Assembly (NCBI RefSeq): GCF_000429065.1
Contig: NZ_KE386844.1
Span: 124,001-188,000 of the forward strand
Source: Silanimonas lenta DSM 16282
GTDB taxonomy: Bacteria > Pseudomonadota > Gammaproteobacteria > Xanthomonadales > Xanthomonadaceae
DNA length: 64,000 nucleotides
Reading direction: 5' to 3'
The position numbers were made by a program, and so were the translations under genes. The notes under the pieces were generated by a model. That model ran no database searches and had not been told where the DNA came from. It was given only the letters and a program-made list of their open reading frames with translations. Position 1 is the stretch's first letter. Each line of letters opens with the position of its first letter. Positions 18,057 through 27,991 of this stretch are shown piece after piece.

Positions 18057-18950
18057 TCACCCGGCGCCGTCGGCGCCGCGCCGCCGCACCCTGAGCTTCT
18101 CGACCGGGAAGTGGGCGATGTCCGCCCCGCCCTCGCGGCGGGCGGTGCCCGGCGGCGGCGCCCAGGCCATGGCGCTGATCACCTCCCAGGTGCTGGGCAG
18201 CCGGCCCTCGTGGCGCAGGGGCTCGTAGGCCGCGGCCACCGCGCGGTGGCGGCCGCGCCCTCCAAGGCCGCGGGGACGGTCGACGCGGGCATCGGTGGCG
18301 CCGATCGCCTTGAGGTCGCGCATCAGGGCCGTGGTGTCCGGGTAGGTGAGGGTGAAGCGGTCGCGTTCGAGCACCGGGTTCTTGAAGCCCTGCGCCACCA
18401 GCGCATCGCCCACCTGCTGGATCGCCGCGAAGGGCGAGAGCGGCGGGGGGATGCCGGCCCGGGCATAGGCCTCGCGCAGTTCGATGAGGGTGTCCGGGCC
18501 GAAGGTGCTGAAGACCAGCAGCCCGCCCTCGCGCAGCACCCGGCGCAGCTCGGAAAGCGCCCGCGGCAGATCATCCACCCACTGCAGGCAGAGGTTGGAG
18601 AACACGAGATCGAGACTGCCATCGGCGAGGGGCAGGGCGCGGGCATCGGCCTGCACGGCATGGATCGGCCGCCAGAAGCGCGATTTCGCCTGCACCTCGC
18701 GCAGCATCGGCAGGGCGAGGTCGAGCGCCAGCACCCGGCACTTCCGCCCCCAGCGCGCCTTGAGCGCGGCACTGGCGCTGCCAGGACCGCTGCCGAGGTC
18801 GAGCACCGTGGCCGGCACGCGATCGTCGAGGTACTGCAGTTGCTCCAGCAGCCGCGATTCCACCTCGCGCTGCAGCACCGCGGCCTGGGAATAGCCGCGG
18901 GCGGCGCGGCCGAAGGCGCGGCGCACGGCGCGGGGGTCGAACACGCTCAT
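18057..18950 (-). CDS. bioC: Malonyl-[acyl-carrier protein] O-methyltransferase, BioC
   Basis: 297 residues. The class I SAM-methyltransferase motif VLDLGSGPG lies near residue 50, preceded by the BioC-type start FDPRAVRRAFGRAARGYSQAA; FSNLCLQWVDDL is the post-II segment of BioC proteins. It methylates malonyl-ACP so the fatty-acid cycle can build the pimeloyl chain, the first step of biotin synthesis. Its ATG overlaps the bioH stop (ATGA, 18947-18950), so it is translationally coupled as the last gene of bioB-bioF-bioH-bioC. It is about 45 residues longer than E. coli BioC, mainly at the C terminus. Confidence 0.95.
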   Translation of the reverse strand: MSVFDPRAVRRAFGRAARGYSQAAVLQREVESRLLEQLQYLDDRVPATVLDLGSGPGSASAALKARWGRKCRVLALDLALPMLREVQAKSRFWRPIHAVQADARALPLADGSLDLVFSNLCLQWVDDLPRALSELRRVLREGGLLVFSTFGPDTLIELREAYARAGIPPPLSPFAAIQQVGDALVAQGFKNPVLERDRFTLTYPDTTALMRDLKAIGATDARVDRPRGLGGRGRHRAVAAAYEPLRHEGRLPSTWEVISAMAWAPPPGTARREGGADIAHFPVEKLRVRRRGADGAG

Positions 18951-19738
18951 GACGGGCAGGCTCCGGAAAACTCGATGAGGGCCCTGGCCACGGCCTCGGG
19001 TTCGGTGAGGAAGGGGGCATGCCCGGCGCGCTCGAACAGCCGGAAGCGGCTGGCCGGCGCCAGCGCCGCCGCGGCCTGCATCGCCGCCGGGCTCACCAGC
19101 CGGTCGCGGCGGCCGGCCAGCCACAGGCTCGGCATGACGAGCCCGGGCAGCAGACCGCGCAGGTCGCCGTCATGCAGCAGGGAAAGGCCCTCGCGCAGGG
19201 CGCGCGGGGCCGGTTCGCCCCGCGCATAAACGGCATCGCGCAGGAAACGCAGTTCCTCGCGCAGTTGCGCCGAGCCTTGCGCTTCCAGCATCAGGAAGCG
19301 GTCGAGGGTGCCGCGGTAATCGCGTTCCAGCTCCTCGCCGAAGGCCTCGAAGACCCGCGGGTCCATGCCCGCCGGCCAGTCGGGCGCGGCCACGAAGCGC
19401 GGGCTGGCGGCCAGCATCACGAGGCCCCGCACCCGCGCCGGGTGGCGCGCGGCCAGGGCCGTGGCCACGAGGCCGCCCAATGACCAGCCGGCCACCAGGG
19501 CGGGCGCGGCGCCCTGCGCGGCAAGGCCTTCGGCAAGCGCATCGACCAGCCGCCCGAGGTCCAGCGGCAGGGCGCTGTCGCGGCTGTGGCCATGCCCCGG
19601 CAGATCGACGCGCAGCACGGTGAAGCCTTCGGTGAGCGCCGGCAGCAGCGGGGCGAAGATGCCGCCGTGCATGGCCCATCCATGCAGCAGCAGCAGCGCC
19701 GGGCCCTGCCCGGCGATCTCGAGATGCAGCGCGCTCAT
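18947..19738 (-). CDS. bioH: Pimeloyl-[acyl-carrier protein] methyl ester esterase, BioH
   Basis: 263 residues of alpha/beta hydrolase fold (E. coli BioH has 256). [11 protein letters not shown] is the oxyanion-hole strand, GWSLGG holds the nucleophile Ser, AGRRDRLVS the Asp, and [11 protein letters not shown] the His. BioH removes the methyl ester from pimeloyl-ACP once the chain is complete. Its ATG overlaps the bioF stop by four bases and its stop overlaps the bioC start, a tight coupling of the substrate-gating pair. The gene context fixes the identity where the fold alone would not. Confidence 0.94.
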   Translation of the reverse strand: MSALHLEIAGQGPALLLLHGWAMHGGIFAPLLPALTEGFTVLRVDLPGHGHSRDSALPLDLGRLVDALAEGLAAQGAAPALVAGWSLGGLVATALAARHPARVRGLVMLAASPRFVAAPDWPAGMDPRVFEAFGEELERDYRGTLDRFLMLEAQGSAQLREELRFLRDAVYARGEPAPRALREGLSLLHDGDLRGLLPGLVMPSLWLAGRRDRLVSPAAMQAAAALAPASRFRLFERAGHAPFLTEPEAVARALIEFSGACPS

Positions 19739-20922
19739 GCCTCGACGCCCGCGTCTTCCAGGCAGGCCGCCAGCGCATCCAGCAGGGCATCCACCTCGGC
19801 CTCGGTATGGGCGGCGCTCAGGGTGATGCGCAGCCTCGCCTTGCCATCGGGCACCGTGGGCGGGCGGATCGCTGGCACCCAGAAGCCGCGCTGCTCGAGG
19901 CTGCGCGCCACGGCGAGGGCGAGGCTGTTGCTGCCGAGCAGCAAGGGCTGGATGGGGGTGCTGGAATCCAGCACCGGCAGGCCGTGGCGCAGGGCGCCGC
20001 GGCGGAAGCGCGCCACCAGCGAGGCCAGCTTGGCGCGCCGCCAGGCGTCGTGGCGCAGGCGGTGCAGATTGGCCGACATCGCGGCCGCCAGTGCCGGCGC
20101 GACGGCGGTGCTGAAGACATAGGGCCGGGCGCTCTGCAGCAGGTGTTCGATGAGCGAGGCGGCGCCGAACACCAGCGCCCCCTGCCCGCCGAAGGCCTTG
20201 CCGAGCGGCGCCACCAGCACCGGTACGTCGCGCGCCGAGAGCCCCGCGGCCGCCCAGGCGCCTCGGCCCTCCGGCCCGAGCACGCCCACGCCATGCGCCT
20301 CGTCCACCATGAACAGGGCATGCTCGCCGGTGGCGGCGAGCGCCAGTTCGCGCAGCGGCGCGACATCGCCGTCCATGCTGAACACACTGTCGGTGGCCAG
20401 CACGGCGGCGGCTTCCGGCAGCGACTGCAGCTGGCGCAGGGCGGCGGCATAGTCGCGGTGCGGGTAGCGCCTCAGCTCGGCGCCGGCCAGCCGCGCGCCA
20501 TCGAGCAGGCAGGCATGGTTGAGCTTGTCCTGCACGCAAAGATCGCCGGGCTCCAGCAGGGCCTGCAGCACGGCGAGATTGGCCTGGTAGCCGCTGGGGA
20601 AGTACAGGGCCCGCTCATGGCCCATCCACTCCGCCGCCTCGCGCTCGAAGCGGGCATGCAGGGCATGGTGGCCGCTCACCAGGGCCGAGGCGCCACTGCC
20701 CAGGCCATGCCGGGCCGCGGCCTCCTGCAGCGCGGCCACGGCGTCCAGCGAGGTGGCAAGGCCGAGGTAGTCGTTGCTGCAGAAGCTGAGCAGCGACTGC
20801 CCGTCCACCCGCACATGCATGCCTTCGGCCTGCTCCACCACCCGGCGCCGGCGCAGCGCGTCGCTGCGGGCGCGGCTCGTCTGGGCGACGGCGAGGCGGT
20901 CTGGCCAGCGCGGGCGCGGCAT
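19735..20922 (-). CDS. bioF: 8-amino-7-oxononanoate synthase, BioF
   Basis: 395 residues of the PLP-dependent alpha-oxoamine synthase family. [10 protein letters not shown] opens the active domain, [15 protein letters not shown] and [15 protein letters not shown] follow, and [11 protein letters not shown] holds the cofactor-ring Asp. The Schiff-base Lys lies in [11 protein letters not shown]. It condenses pimeloyl-ACP with alanine. ATG 20922 lies five bases past the bioB stop. bioA and bioD, needed for the next two steps, are not in this window. Confidence 0.96.
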   Translation of the reverse strand: MPRPRWPDRLAVAQTSRARSDALRRRRVVEQAEGMHVRVDGQSLLSFCSNDYLGLATSLDAVAALQEAAARHGLGSGASALVSGHHALHARFEREAAEWMGHERALYFPSGYQANLAVLQALLEPGDLCVQDKLNHACLLDGARLAGAELRRYPHRDYAAALRQLQSLPEAAAVLATDSVFSMDGDVAPLRELALAATGEHALFMVDEAHGVGVLGPEGRGAWAAAGLSARDVPVLVAPLGKAFGGQGALVFGAASLIEHLLQSARPYVFSTAVAPALAAAMSANLHRLRHDAWRRAKLASLVARFRRGALRHGLPVLDSSTPIQPLLLGSNSLALAVARSLEQRGFWVPAIRPPTVPDGKARLRITLSAAHTEAEVDALLDALAACLEDAGVEA

Positions 20923-20927
20923 CGGGC

Positions 20928-21938
20928 TTACGCGGCTTCCGGCTTGGCGCAGGCAATGTCGGCGTGCACCGTGCGGCTCTCCTCGACCACCGGCATCGGC
21001 CGCAGGCCGAGGCGGGCGAACAGGGCCTGGTCGGCCTCGACATCGGGGTTGCCGGTGGTCAGCAGCTTCTCGCCGTAGAAGATCGAGTTGGCGCCGGCAA
21101 GGAAGCACAGGGCCTGCAGCTCTTCGCTCATCTCGTTGCGGCCGGCCGAGAGCCGCACCATCGAGGCCGGCATCAGCAGGCGGGCCACGGCGATGGTGCG
21201 CACGAACTCGAAGGGATCGAGCAGGGCCGTGCCATGCAGCGGCGTGCCTTCCACCTGCACCAGGCGGTTGATCGGCACCGAGTCGGGGTGTTCCGGCAGG
21301 TTGGCCAGGGTCTGCAGCAGGCCGGCGCGCTGTTCGCGGCTCTCGCCCATACCGACGATGCCGCCACAGCAGGTCTTGAGGCCGGCCGCGCGCACCGCCT
21401 CGAGGGTATCGAGGCGGTCCTGGTATTCGCGGGTCTTGATGATGTCGGCGTAGAACTCCGGCGCCGTGTCGAGATTGTGGTTGTAGTAATCGAGCCCGGC
21501 CTCCTTCAGGGCGCGGGCCTGCTCGGGCTTGAGCATGCCGAGCGTGGCGCAGGTCTCGAGGCCCATCGCCTTCACGGCGCCGACCATCTTCGCCACCTCG
21601 GCCACGTCGCGGTCCTTGGGCGAGCGCCAGGCCGCACCCATGCAGAAACGGGTGGCGCCCGCGGCCTTGGCGGCGGCGGCGCGCGCCACCACCTCGTCCA
21701 CGGCCATCAGCTTCTGCGCTTTCAGGCCGGTGTCGTAGCGCGCGCTCTGCGGGCAGTAGGCGCAGTCTTCGGGGCAGCCGCCGGTCTTGATCGAGAGCAG
21801 GGTGCTGACCTGCACCTCGGTGGGGTCGAAGCGCTCGCGGTGCACGCTGGCGGCGCGGTGCAGCAATTCGGGGAAGGGCAGGTCGAAGAGCGCGAGCACT
21901 TCCTCGCGCGTCCAGTCGTGGCGGATGACGGCAGGCAT
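20928..21938 (-). CDS. bioB: Biotin synthase, BioB
   Basis: 336 residues of a radical-SAM enzyme. Cys55, Cys59 and Cys62 in [13 protein letters not shown] bind the SAM [4Fe-4S] cluster; Cys in [15 protein letters not shown] and [12 protein letters not shown] are the expected [2Fe-2S] ligands that supply sulfur. YYNHNLDT and LVQVEGTPL are further BioB signatures. It converts dethiobiotin to biotin. It is first in the biotin operon and divergent from comF across 93 bases, where I see no BirA-type operator. ATG 21938 gives the family N terminus ([17 protein letters not shown]). Confidence 0.97.
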   Translation of the reverse strand: MPAVIRHDWTREEVLALFDLPFPELLHRAASVHRERFDPTEVQVSTLLSIKTGGCPEDCAYCPQSARYDTGLKAQKLMAVDEVVARAAAAKAAGATRFCMGAAWRSPKDRDVAEVAKMVGAVKAMGLETCATLGMLKPEQARALKEAGLDYYNHNLDTAPEFYADIIKTREYQDRLDTLEAVRAAGLKTCCGGIVGMGESREQRAGLLQTLANLPEHPDSVPINRLVQVEGTPLHGTALLDPFEFVRTIAVARLLMPASMVRLSAGRNEMSEELQALCFLAGANSIFYGEKLLTTGNPDVEADQALFARLGLRPMPVVEESRTVHADIACAKPEAA

Positions 21939-22031
21939 GGAGGGTTTTCCGACGGCGGCAAGGCCGCGAGCCCCGGCAGTCTGGAAACCGCCCCCTCCCC
22001 TGTCAACCGCGAGGCCTGCCTGTTCCCCCAC

Positions 22032-22706
22032 ATGCTCACCCGCCTGTGCCGCTGGCTCGAGGCCGGGTTGCTCGCCCCCTGCTGCCTGCACTGCCACGGA
22101 GCGGTGCCCAGCGCATTGCCGATCTGCGCCGACTGCGCCGCCGGCCTGCGCCCCGCCCCCGCCCTGCCGGAGGCGCCGGCGCCCTGCGGCGGCGTGCGCC
22201 TCGCCGCCTTCCGCTACGAAGGCACGGCAGCAGCGCTGATCACCGCCTACAAGTTCGGCGAGGACCTCGCCGCCGGGCGGGTACTGGCCCGGCTCGCCCT
22301 GCCCGCCCTGCGCGAGGCCGACCGCCCCGAGGCCCTGGTGCCGGTACCCCTGCACCGCCAGCGCCTGCGGCAGCGCGGGCACGACCAAGCCCTCGGCCTC
22401 GCCCGCGACTGGGGCCGCGCCCTCGGTCTGCCGGTTCGAGCCGGGCTGCTTCGGCGGCAGCGCGCCACCCTGCCCCAGACCACGCTGGATGCCCGGGGCC
22501 GCGCCGGCAACGTGGCGGGGGCCTTCGAGGCCCACGGTCCCTGCCCGGCCCACGTGGCCCTGGTGGACGATGTGCTCACCACCGGCAGCACGGTGGCCGC
22601 GGCCGCCGAGGCCCTGTTCGCCGCCGGGGCACGGCGGGTAGATGCCTGGGTGCTGGCCTGGGCCGCGCCGCCCGGGGGCGGGGCTCAGCCCGCGGCGATG
22701 AAGTAG
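22032..22706 (+). CDS. comF: ComF family protein (phosphoribosyltransferase-like)
   Basis: 224 residues. The N-terminal zinc-finger-like Cys pairs CCLHCHG and CADCAAG are followed by [21 protein letters not shown], cut short here at ITAYKFGE, which is typical of ComF/GntX. A type I phosphoribosyltransferase fold ends with the PRPP motif [13 protein letters not shown]. ComF proteins are needed for DNA uptake in naturally competent bacteria, and GntX-type proteins for gluconate use; the molecular activity is uncertain. Its last 22 bases overlap the end of the convergent ubiA gene. Confidence 0.9.
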   Translation: MLTRLCRWLEAGLLAPCCLHCHGAVPSALPICADCAAGLRPAPALPEAPAPCGGVRLAAFRYEGTAAALITAYKFGEDLAAGRVLARLALPALREADRPEALVPVPLHRQRLRQRGHDQALGLARDWGRALGLPVRAGLLRRQRATLPQTTLDARGRAGNVAGAFEAHGPCPAHVALVDDVLTTGSTVAAAAEALFAAGARRVDAWVLAWAAPPGGGAQPAAMK

Positions 22707-23602
22707 TGCAGTGCCACGCCGCCGAACAGGGCCGCGCCCACGGCGTTGTTGCCGAGGAAGGCGGCGAAGCAGTCTTCCGGGTGGCGCGAGCGGCCGCGCT
22801 GGAACTGCCGGACGACGAAGGCGGCGGCCACCGCGAGGCCCAGCCAGTAGGCGGTGCCCAGCTGGAGGCGCTGGCCGAGCAGCACGAGGCAGAGCCCGAA
22901 CAGGGCGTAAAGGGCGGCGAGGATGGGGATGTCGAGGTCGCCGAACAGCAGGGCGGTGCTCTTCGCCCCGGCCCGGCGGTCGTCCTCGCGGTCCACCATC
23001 GCGTACCAGGTGTCGTAGGCCGTGGTCCAGAGCAGGTTGGCGATCAAGAGCAGCCAGGCCTCCTGCGGCGGCCAGACATCGCGCACCGCCGTGTAGGCCA
23101 TCGGGATGCCCCAGGAGAAGGCAAGGCCCAGCCAGACCTGCGGCAGCCAGGTATGCCGCTTCATGTAGGGGTAGGCGGCGGCCAGCAGCAGGGCCACGCC
23201 GCTCAGCAGCACGGTCTTCGCATTGGTGAGCAGCACGAGGCCGAAGGCGGCCAGCATGAGGGCGGCGAACAGGCCAAGGGCGAAGCGCCCCGAGAGCTCG
23301 CCGGCCACCAGCGGCCGCGCCTTCGTGCGCCGCACCTGGCCGTCCAGCCAGCGGTCGGCGTAGTCGTTGATGACGCAGCCGGCGGATCGGGTGAGCCAGA
23401 CCCCGGCCACGAAGACCAGCAGCGGCCCCACGGGCGGCCAGCCCTCCGCCGCCAGCCAGAGGGCCATCAGGGTGGGCCAGAGCAGCAGCAGCCAGCCGAT
23501 CGGCCGGTCGGCGCGCATCAGCCGCCAGGCGGCGTCGTAGCGGGCGCGCCAGGCGGCGGGCAGCCAACGCGCGCCCGGGGCCCGGAAGGGCTCAGTCGTC
23601 AT
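22685..23602 (-). CDS. ubiA: 4-hydroxybenzoate polyprenyltransferase, UbiA
   Basis: 305 residues with eight or nine membrane spans. The two Asp-rich motifs of UbiA prenyltransferases are present: NDYADRWLD (about residue 78) and DREDD within [13 protein letters not shown] (about 200). The start [18 protein letters not shown] is characteristic of bacterial UbiA. It attaches the polyprenyl tail to 4-hydroxybenzoate in ubiquinone synthesis at the inner membrane. Its start lies inside the end of the upstream patatin-like gene (11-base overlap), so the two may be coupled. It overlaps convergent comF by 22 bases. Confidence 0.96.
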   Translation of the reverse strand: MTTEPFRAPGARWLPAAWRARYDAAWRLMRADRPIGWLLLLWPTLMALWLAAEGWPPVGPLLVFVAGVWLTRSAGCVINDYADRWLDGQVRRTKARPLVAGELSGRFALGLFAALMLAAFGLVLLTNAKTVLLSGVALLLAAAYPYMKRHTWLPQVWLGLAFSWGIPMAYTAVRDVWPPQEAWLLLIANLLWTTAYDTWYAMVDREDDRRAGAKSTALLFGDLDIPILAALYALFGLCLVLLGQRLQLGTAYWLGLAVAAAFVVRQFQRGRSRHPEDCFAAFLGNNAVGAALFGGVALHYFIAAG

Positions 23603-25862
23603 TGCGGATCAGGTTGCCGAAGTTGATGGACCAGGTGTCGTCGCCGCGGTCGGTGCGGCCGAAGCCGAACAGGATCGGGCCGAAGGGGCTCGACATGCCG
23701 ACGAAGGCGCTGCCGGCGATCACGGTGCGCGAGCGGTCGAAGGCCTGACCGGTGTTCCACACCTGCCCGCCCTCGAGACTGAAGCCGAGGTAGGTGGGCA
23801 CGGCGAACAGGGCATTGGTATCGCCCAGCCGCCGGTAGTACACGGCCCGCCCATAGCCCAGCCGGTCGCCGATGAAGCCGCGCTCCAGCACGCCGGAAAG
23901 ATTGAGGAAGCCGCCGAGGCTGGAGAAGGTGGCAAGCCGGGGCGGCGCGCCCGCGGTGCTGGCCCAGCGCGTGCCGAGCAGCAGGTGGTGGTTGCCGCGG
24001 CTGAACACGGTATCGGCGCGCAGGCGGGCGGCCCAGCCCTCGTCCTCCGCGCCCAGCCAGTCCTCGTAGCGCTCGAGGGCGAGCACCGCGCGGGTGCCAT
24101 CGGAGGGGAAGCTCAGCCGGTCCAGGGTGTCCCACACGGCGCGGCCGCCGAAGGCCATGGCCTGCTGGTCGATGCGGCGCGGGGCGAAGGTGCCCACCAC
24201 CTCGCGGGCATCGAGGTCGGCGCGGCGCACGGTGGCCTCGAGCAGCCAGCGCGGATCGGTCTGCAGGCCGAGGCGCAGGCCCAGGGCCCGACGCGACACC
24301 CGGTACTCGCCGGCCTGCTGGGTGAAGGCGGTGAGCGGCACGTTGAAGGCGCGGTAGCCGAGATCGGCGCCGAAGAAGAAGCGCCGGTCGAGGTCGAGCG
24401 GCGCGAACCAGTCGAGCGAGAGTTCGGTGGTGCGGCCGAGCCGCAGCAGGCCGCGCAGCTCGTCGCCATCGCCGCTCACCCCGGTCTTCAGCAGTTCGGC
24501 GGTGAGCTGGTAGTCGCTGCGGCCGGCGAAGTCGTCGGAGAGCTGCAGGCCGATGTTGAAGAACATCGGCCCCCAGCCCTTGTCCACCGGACTCAGCTCC
24601 ACCCCATATGCATCGCCGCGGCGTACCGGCCGCCAGCCGATCTGCTGGTAGCTGCCCTCGGCATAGGCCGAGGCCACGGCGCGCTCGATGCGCTCCGGCT
24701 CCATCGGCTCGCCCACCAGCCCCTGCGCCCGGTTGGCCACCAGGCGCGCGGTGCGCGAGCGCCCTTCCACCACCTCGACGAAAGCAATCGTCGGCACTTC
24801 GCTGGCCGGGGCGCGGGCCCGGGCCTTCCGCCACCCGGCGAACTCGGCCTCGGACAGGGCATAGCGGCGCAGGCGTGGCAGTTCCGCCTCGGCGGCGGCC
24901 TCGCCGCGCGGGATGACGCTCACCGCTTCGTTGAAGGCGGCGCTGGAGAAGTTCCCAAGCGGCGGCACGATCAGCACGTCCCGCTCGCCCAGGGTGGCGA
25001 GAGTGCGCTGGGTCTTCTCCTGCATCAGCACCGAGACCATCTGGTAGGCGATGGTCGCCGGCGAGCGCAGCTCCTCCCGATCGAGCAGCGGGCTGCCGAC
25101 ATCGACGGCGATCACCACGTCGGCGCCCATGTCGCGCACCACGTCCACCGGCACGTTGTCGACGATGCCGCCGTCCACCAGCAGGCGATCGCCGATCTCG
25201 GCCGGGGCGAACACCGCCGGCACCGCCATCGAGGCGCGCACCGCCAGCGGCAGGTCGCCCTCCGCGAGCACCACCCGCTCGCCGCGCACGATGTCGGTGG
25301 CCACCGCGCGGAAGGGGATGGGCAGGTCGTCGAAGCGGGTGATGCCCGAGGCATCCAGCATCAGCCTTCGCAGCAGCAGGCCGAGCTTCTGCCCCTGCAC
25401 CGCGCCAGTGGGCAGGACCACGCCGCCGTCGCGCCAGCCAGCCTCGAGCTCGAGCCGGTAGTTGAGCTGGGCCTCCTTGCGCCGCATCGGCAGGGCGGCG
25501 CGCTCGGGGTCGTCGCGGAACAGGGCCTGCCAGTCCACCGCCGCCAGCGCGGCTTCGATTTCCTCCGGGCGCATGCCGCTGGCGTACAGGGCGCCGACGA
25601 TGGCGCCCATGCTGGTGCCGGCGATGGCGCAGACCGGGATGCGCTCGCGCTCCAGCACCTTGAGCACGCCGACGTGCGCCGCGCCGCGCGCTCCGCCGCC
25701 GCCGAGCACGAGGCCGATGCAGGGCCGGCGCCCGGCATCGGTGGCCGCGGCCAGAGTGGCAGCACGCGTACCCGGCTCTCCTGCCGCATGGGCGGATGGC
25801 GGAGCGCCGCCTGCTGCAACGCAGCACCAGAGCAGCAGGGCGGGTAGGGCGTTCCAGCGCAT
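23592..25862 (-). CDS. Patatin-like phospholipase with C-terminal outer-membrane beta-barrel (PlpD-like, type Vd)
   Basis: 756 residues. Residues 1 to about 27 form a signal peptide. The patatin domain has the oxyanion loop [13 protein letters not shown], the nucleophile GTSMG and the catalytic Asp in [10 protein letters not shown], so the Ser-Asp dyad is intact. A POTRA-like linker (about 350-430, with [15 protein letters not shown]) leads to a 16-strand-type barrel homologous to BamA/FhaC ([32 protein letters not shown]). This matches type Vd autotransporters such as PlpD, whose patatin domain is exported and acts as a lipase at the surface. The last residues ([11 protein letters not shown]) do not end in the usual aromatic residue. 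Confidence 0.92.
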   Translation of the reverse strand: MRWNALPALLLWCCVAAGGAPPSAHAAGEPGTRAATLAAATDAGRRPCIGLVLGGGGARGAAHVGVLKVLERERIPVCAIAGTSMGAIVGALYASGMRPEEIEAALAAVDWQALFRDDPERAALPMRRKEAQLNYRLELEAGWRDGGVVLPTGAVQGQKLGLLLRRLMLDASGITRFDDLPIPFRAVATDIVRGERVVLAEGDLPLAVRASMAVPAVFAPAEIGDRLLVDGGIVDNVPVDVVRDMGADVVIAVDVGSPLLDREELRSPATIAYQMVSVLMQEKTQRTLATLGERDVLIVPPLGNFSSAAFNEAVSVIPRGEAAAEAELPRLRRYALSEAEFAGWRKARARAPASEVPTIAFVEVVEGRSRTARLVANRAQGLVGEPMEPERIERAVASAYAEGSYQQIGWRPVRRGDAYGVELSPVDKGWGPMFFNIGLQLSDDFAGRSDYQLTAELLKTGVSGDGDELRGLLRLGRTTELSLDWFAPLDLDRRFFFGADLGYRAFNVPLTAFTQQAGEYRVSRRALGLRLGLQTDPRWLLEATVRRADLDAREVVGTFAPRRIDQQAMAFGGRAVWDTLDRLSFPSDGTRAVLALERYEDWLGAEDEGWAARLRADTVFSRGNHHLLLGTRWASTAGAPPRLATFSSLGGFLNLSGVLERGFIGDRLGYGRAVYYRRLGDTNALFAVPTYLGFSLEGGQVWNTGQAFDRSRTVIAGSAFVGMSSPFGPILFGFGRTDRGDDTWSINFGNLIRNDD

Positions 25863-25929
25863 CCTCGGGCGCTCCTCGAGGGGAAATCAGGGCCCTGCAT
25901 GATGCCGGATGGGCAACGCACGGCGCCGT

Positions 25930-25957
25930 ATGGCACGCCCCGTAACTTTGTTTTAAT
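25930..25957 (+). promoter_or_regulatory. Candidate promoter of the GDSL autotransporter gene
   Basis: An AT-rich patch (AACTTTGTTTTAATGT, 25944-25959) stands out in the 181-base divergent gap. TTTAAT (25952-25957) could be the -10 box with ATGGCA (25930-25935, four of six matches to -35) at a 16-base spacing. The leader to ATG 26044 would be about 80 bases. Confidence 0.35.
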
Positions 25958-26043
25958 GTCGGCCGGGTCGCGGTCGGGCGCCCCCCGCCGCGTGATCCTC
26001 CCTGTCGAACCACCGCCGTCCAGGCCCGATCCAGGAGTTCCGC

Positions 26044-27891
26044 ATGCCCCGCACCCGTCTCATCGTCGGCGCCGTCGCGCTGGCCCTCGCCGCCTCCTCG
26101 GCGCACGCCCAGCGCTTCAGCGGCGTCATCAGCTTCGGCGACAGCCTCTCCGACGCCGGCAACGTCGGCCTCGCCACCAATCCGGCCGGCGGCCCGAGCC
26201 AGAGCTTCACCACCAATCCCGATCCGGTGATGGTGGAACTGCTGGCGCGCTACTTCGGCTTCACCCAGGCGCCCTCGCTGGCTGGCGGCAGCAACTTCGC
26301 CTTCGGCGGCGCCTGCGCCCGTACCGCCACCGGCCCGACCTCGCCGCCCTGCAGCTCCTACACCGTGCCGCGGCTGAACCAGCAGATCGACCTCGCGCTG
26401 GCCGGCGGCGCCGCCAACCCGAATGCGCTCTACACCGTGTGGATGGGCGCCAACGACCTGTTCGGCGACATCCCGGTCTGGGCCGCCAACCCGGCCACCG
26501 CCTCGGCGAATGCCCAGGTGGGCGGCATTCCGGTGGCCACGGCGGTGGTGCAGCAGGTGGCGCGGCTGCAGGCCGCCGGCGCCCGCAACATCGTGGTGCT
26601 GAACCTGCCCGATCTCGGCGTGACCCCGCAGTTCTCCTCCGGCCCTCTGGCCGCAGCCGGTCCGCTCGCCACCCTGGCCACGGTGAGCTTCAACGGCGCG
26701 CTGAGCCAGGGCCTCGCCCAGCTCGGCACCGGCATCATCCCGATCAACGTCTTCGGCCTCGTCAACGAGGTGCGGGCCAATCCCGCCGCCTTCGGCTTCA
26801 CCAACGTGACCGGCGTGGCCTGCACCGTGCCCTCCTCGCTGCTCTGCACCCAGAACACGCTGGTGGCGCCGGGTGCCAACAACACCTACCTGTTCGCCGA
26901 CGGCGTGCACCCCACGGGCGCGGCGCACCGCCTGCTCACGAACGTCACCATCGCCACCATCAACGCGCCGACCATCGTCGCGCTGGCCCCCGAGGCCTCG
27001 ATCGCCGCCTACGAGGAGCACGGCGGCGCCATCCGCAACGCCCTGTTCGACGAGCACTTCGGCGAGCGCGAGGACGGCAGCGTGCGCACCTGGGCCGTGC
27101 TCGGCGGCGGCAGCGGCAGCCTGGCCGGCAGCGCCTTCTCGCCCGAGGCCGACACCAGTGCCTTCAATGCCAGCTTCGGCGCCAACTACCGCCTGAGCGA
27201 GGCCTTCACCTTCGGCCTTGCGGCCAGCTTCGGCAACCAGAACCTGAAGCCGGTGGGCGGCGACATCAAGAGCAACACGGTGCTGCTCTCGGGCTATGGC
27301 GTGCTGAACTTCGGCGGCTTCTCGGCTACCGCCATCCTCAGCGGCGGCTCCACCAACCTCGACATCCGCCGCGACATCCCGCTCGGCCCCGGCGTGCGCT
27401 CCGACAAGGGCGAGACCGACGGCGACCATGTCGGCGCCGAGCTGATGCTGGCCTACACCTTCAAGGGCGACGGCTATGCCCACGGCCCCTTCGCCGGCGT
27501 CACCTGGCAGGAGGTCGAGGTGGCCGCCTACGCCGAGGACGGCGTGAACAGCACCAGCATGAACTTCCGCGACTTCACCCGCGAGTCGATGGTGAGCTTC
27601 GCCGGCTACCAGCTGAAGGCCGACTTCGACGCCCTGCAGCCCTTCGTCCGCGCGGCCTGGAACCGCGAGGACAAGACCGGCCGCACGGTGGTGAACGCCG
27701 GCTCGAACAGCATGGGCGGCCGCTTCGCCCTCGAGGGCTTCGCCCCGGCGAAGGACTGGACCAGCGTCGAGCTGGGCCTCGGCTTCACCTTCTCCGAGAA
27801 CCTCGGCGGCCACGTGGTGTACTCGGGCCGCTTCGGCGACGACGTGGTGGACCGCGACCGCCTCGGCCTCGGCCTCAGCTACCGCTTCTGA
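26044..27891 (+). CDS. GDSL-type esterase autotransporter (EstA/EstP-like)
   Basis: 615 residues. A signal peptide (about 1-22) precedes the GDSL/SGNH passenger: block I FGDSLSDAGN near residue 30, the Asn of GANDL near 138, and the Asp/His of DGVHPTG near 288. From about residue 350 a 12-strand autotransporter barrel follows, ending in GLSYRF with the terminal Phe recognised by the Bam complex. EstA of Pseudomonas has the same plan and is a surface-anchored esterase linked to rhamnolipid production and motility. CAGGAG six bases before the ATG is a good ribosome-binding site. A strong terminator follows, so the gene is probably monocistronic. Confidence 0.94.
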   Translation: MPRTRLIVGAVALALAASSAHAQRFSGVISFGDSLSDAGNVGLATNPAGGPSQSFTTNPDPVMVELLARYFGFTQAPSLAGGSNFAFGGACARTATGPTSPPCSSYTVPRLNQQIDLALAGGAANPNALYTVWMGANDLFGDIPVWAANPATASANAQVGGIPVATAVVQQVARLQAAGARNIVVLNLPDLGVTPQFSSGPLAAAGPLATLATVSFNGALSQGLAQLGTGIIPINVFGLVNEVRANPAAFGFTNVTGVACTVPSSLLCTQNTLVAPGANNTYLFADGVHPTGAAHRLLTNVTIATINAPTIVALAPEASIAAYEEHGGAIRNALFDEHFGEREDGSVRTWAVLGGGSGSLAGSAFSPEADTSAFNASFGANYRLSEAFTFGLAASFGNQNLKPVGGDIKSNTVLLSGYGVLNFGGFSATAILSGGSTNLDIRRDIPLGPGVRSDKGETDGDHVGAELMLAYTFKGDGYAHGPFAGVTWQEVEVAAYAEDGVNSTSMNFRDFTRESMVSFAGYQLKADFDALQPFVRAAWNREDKTGRTVVNAGSNSMGGRFALEGFAPAKDWTSVELGLGFTFSENLGGHVVYSGRFGDDVVDRDRLGLGLSYRF

Positions 27892-27914
27892 CCGCCACCG
27901 GCATGGAGCACGGG

Positions 27915-27945
27915 AAGGCCGCCGCAGGGCGGCCTTCTCTTTTTC
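27915..27945 (+). terminator. Rho-independent terminator of the GDSL autotransporter gene
   Basis: A perfect nine-base-pair stem (27915-27923 with 27928-27936, four-base loop) is followed by CTCTTTTT. It begins 24 bases after the stop codon. This is the clearest terminator in the window. Confidence 0.9.
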
Positions 27946-27991
27946 CGGCCGCCGGCGCATCGTAGGCGGCAACGCCCCCCCTGCGCCGACG

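Noticed and set aside
21939-22031. Possible BirA operator between bioB and comF
   Set aside because: The gap contains GGTTTTCC and GGAAACC as an imperfect inverted pair, but not the TTGTAAAC-type half sites of BirA operators.
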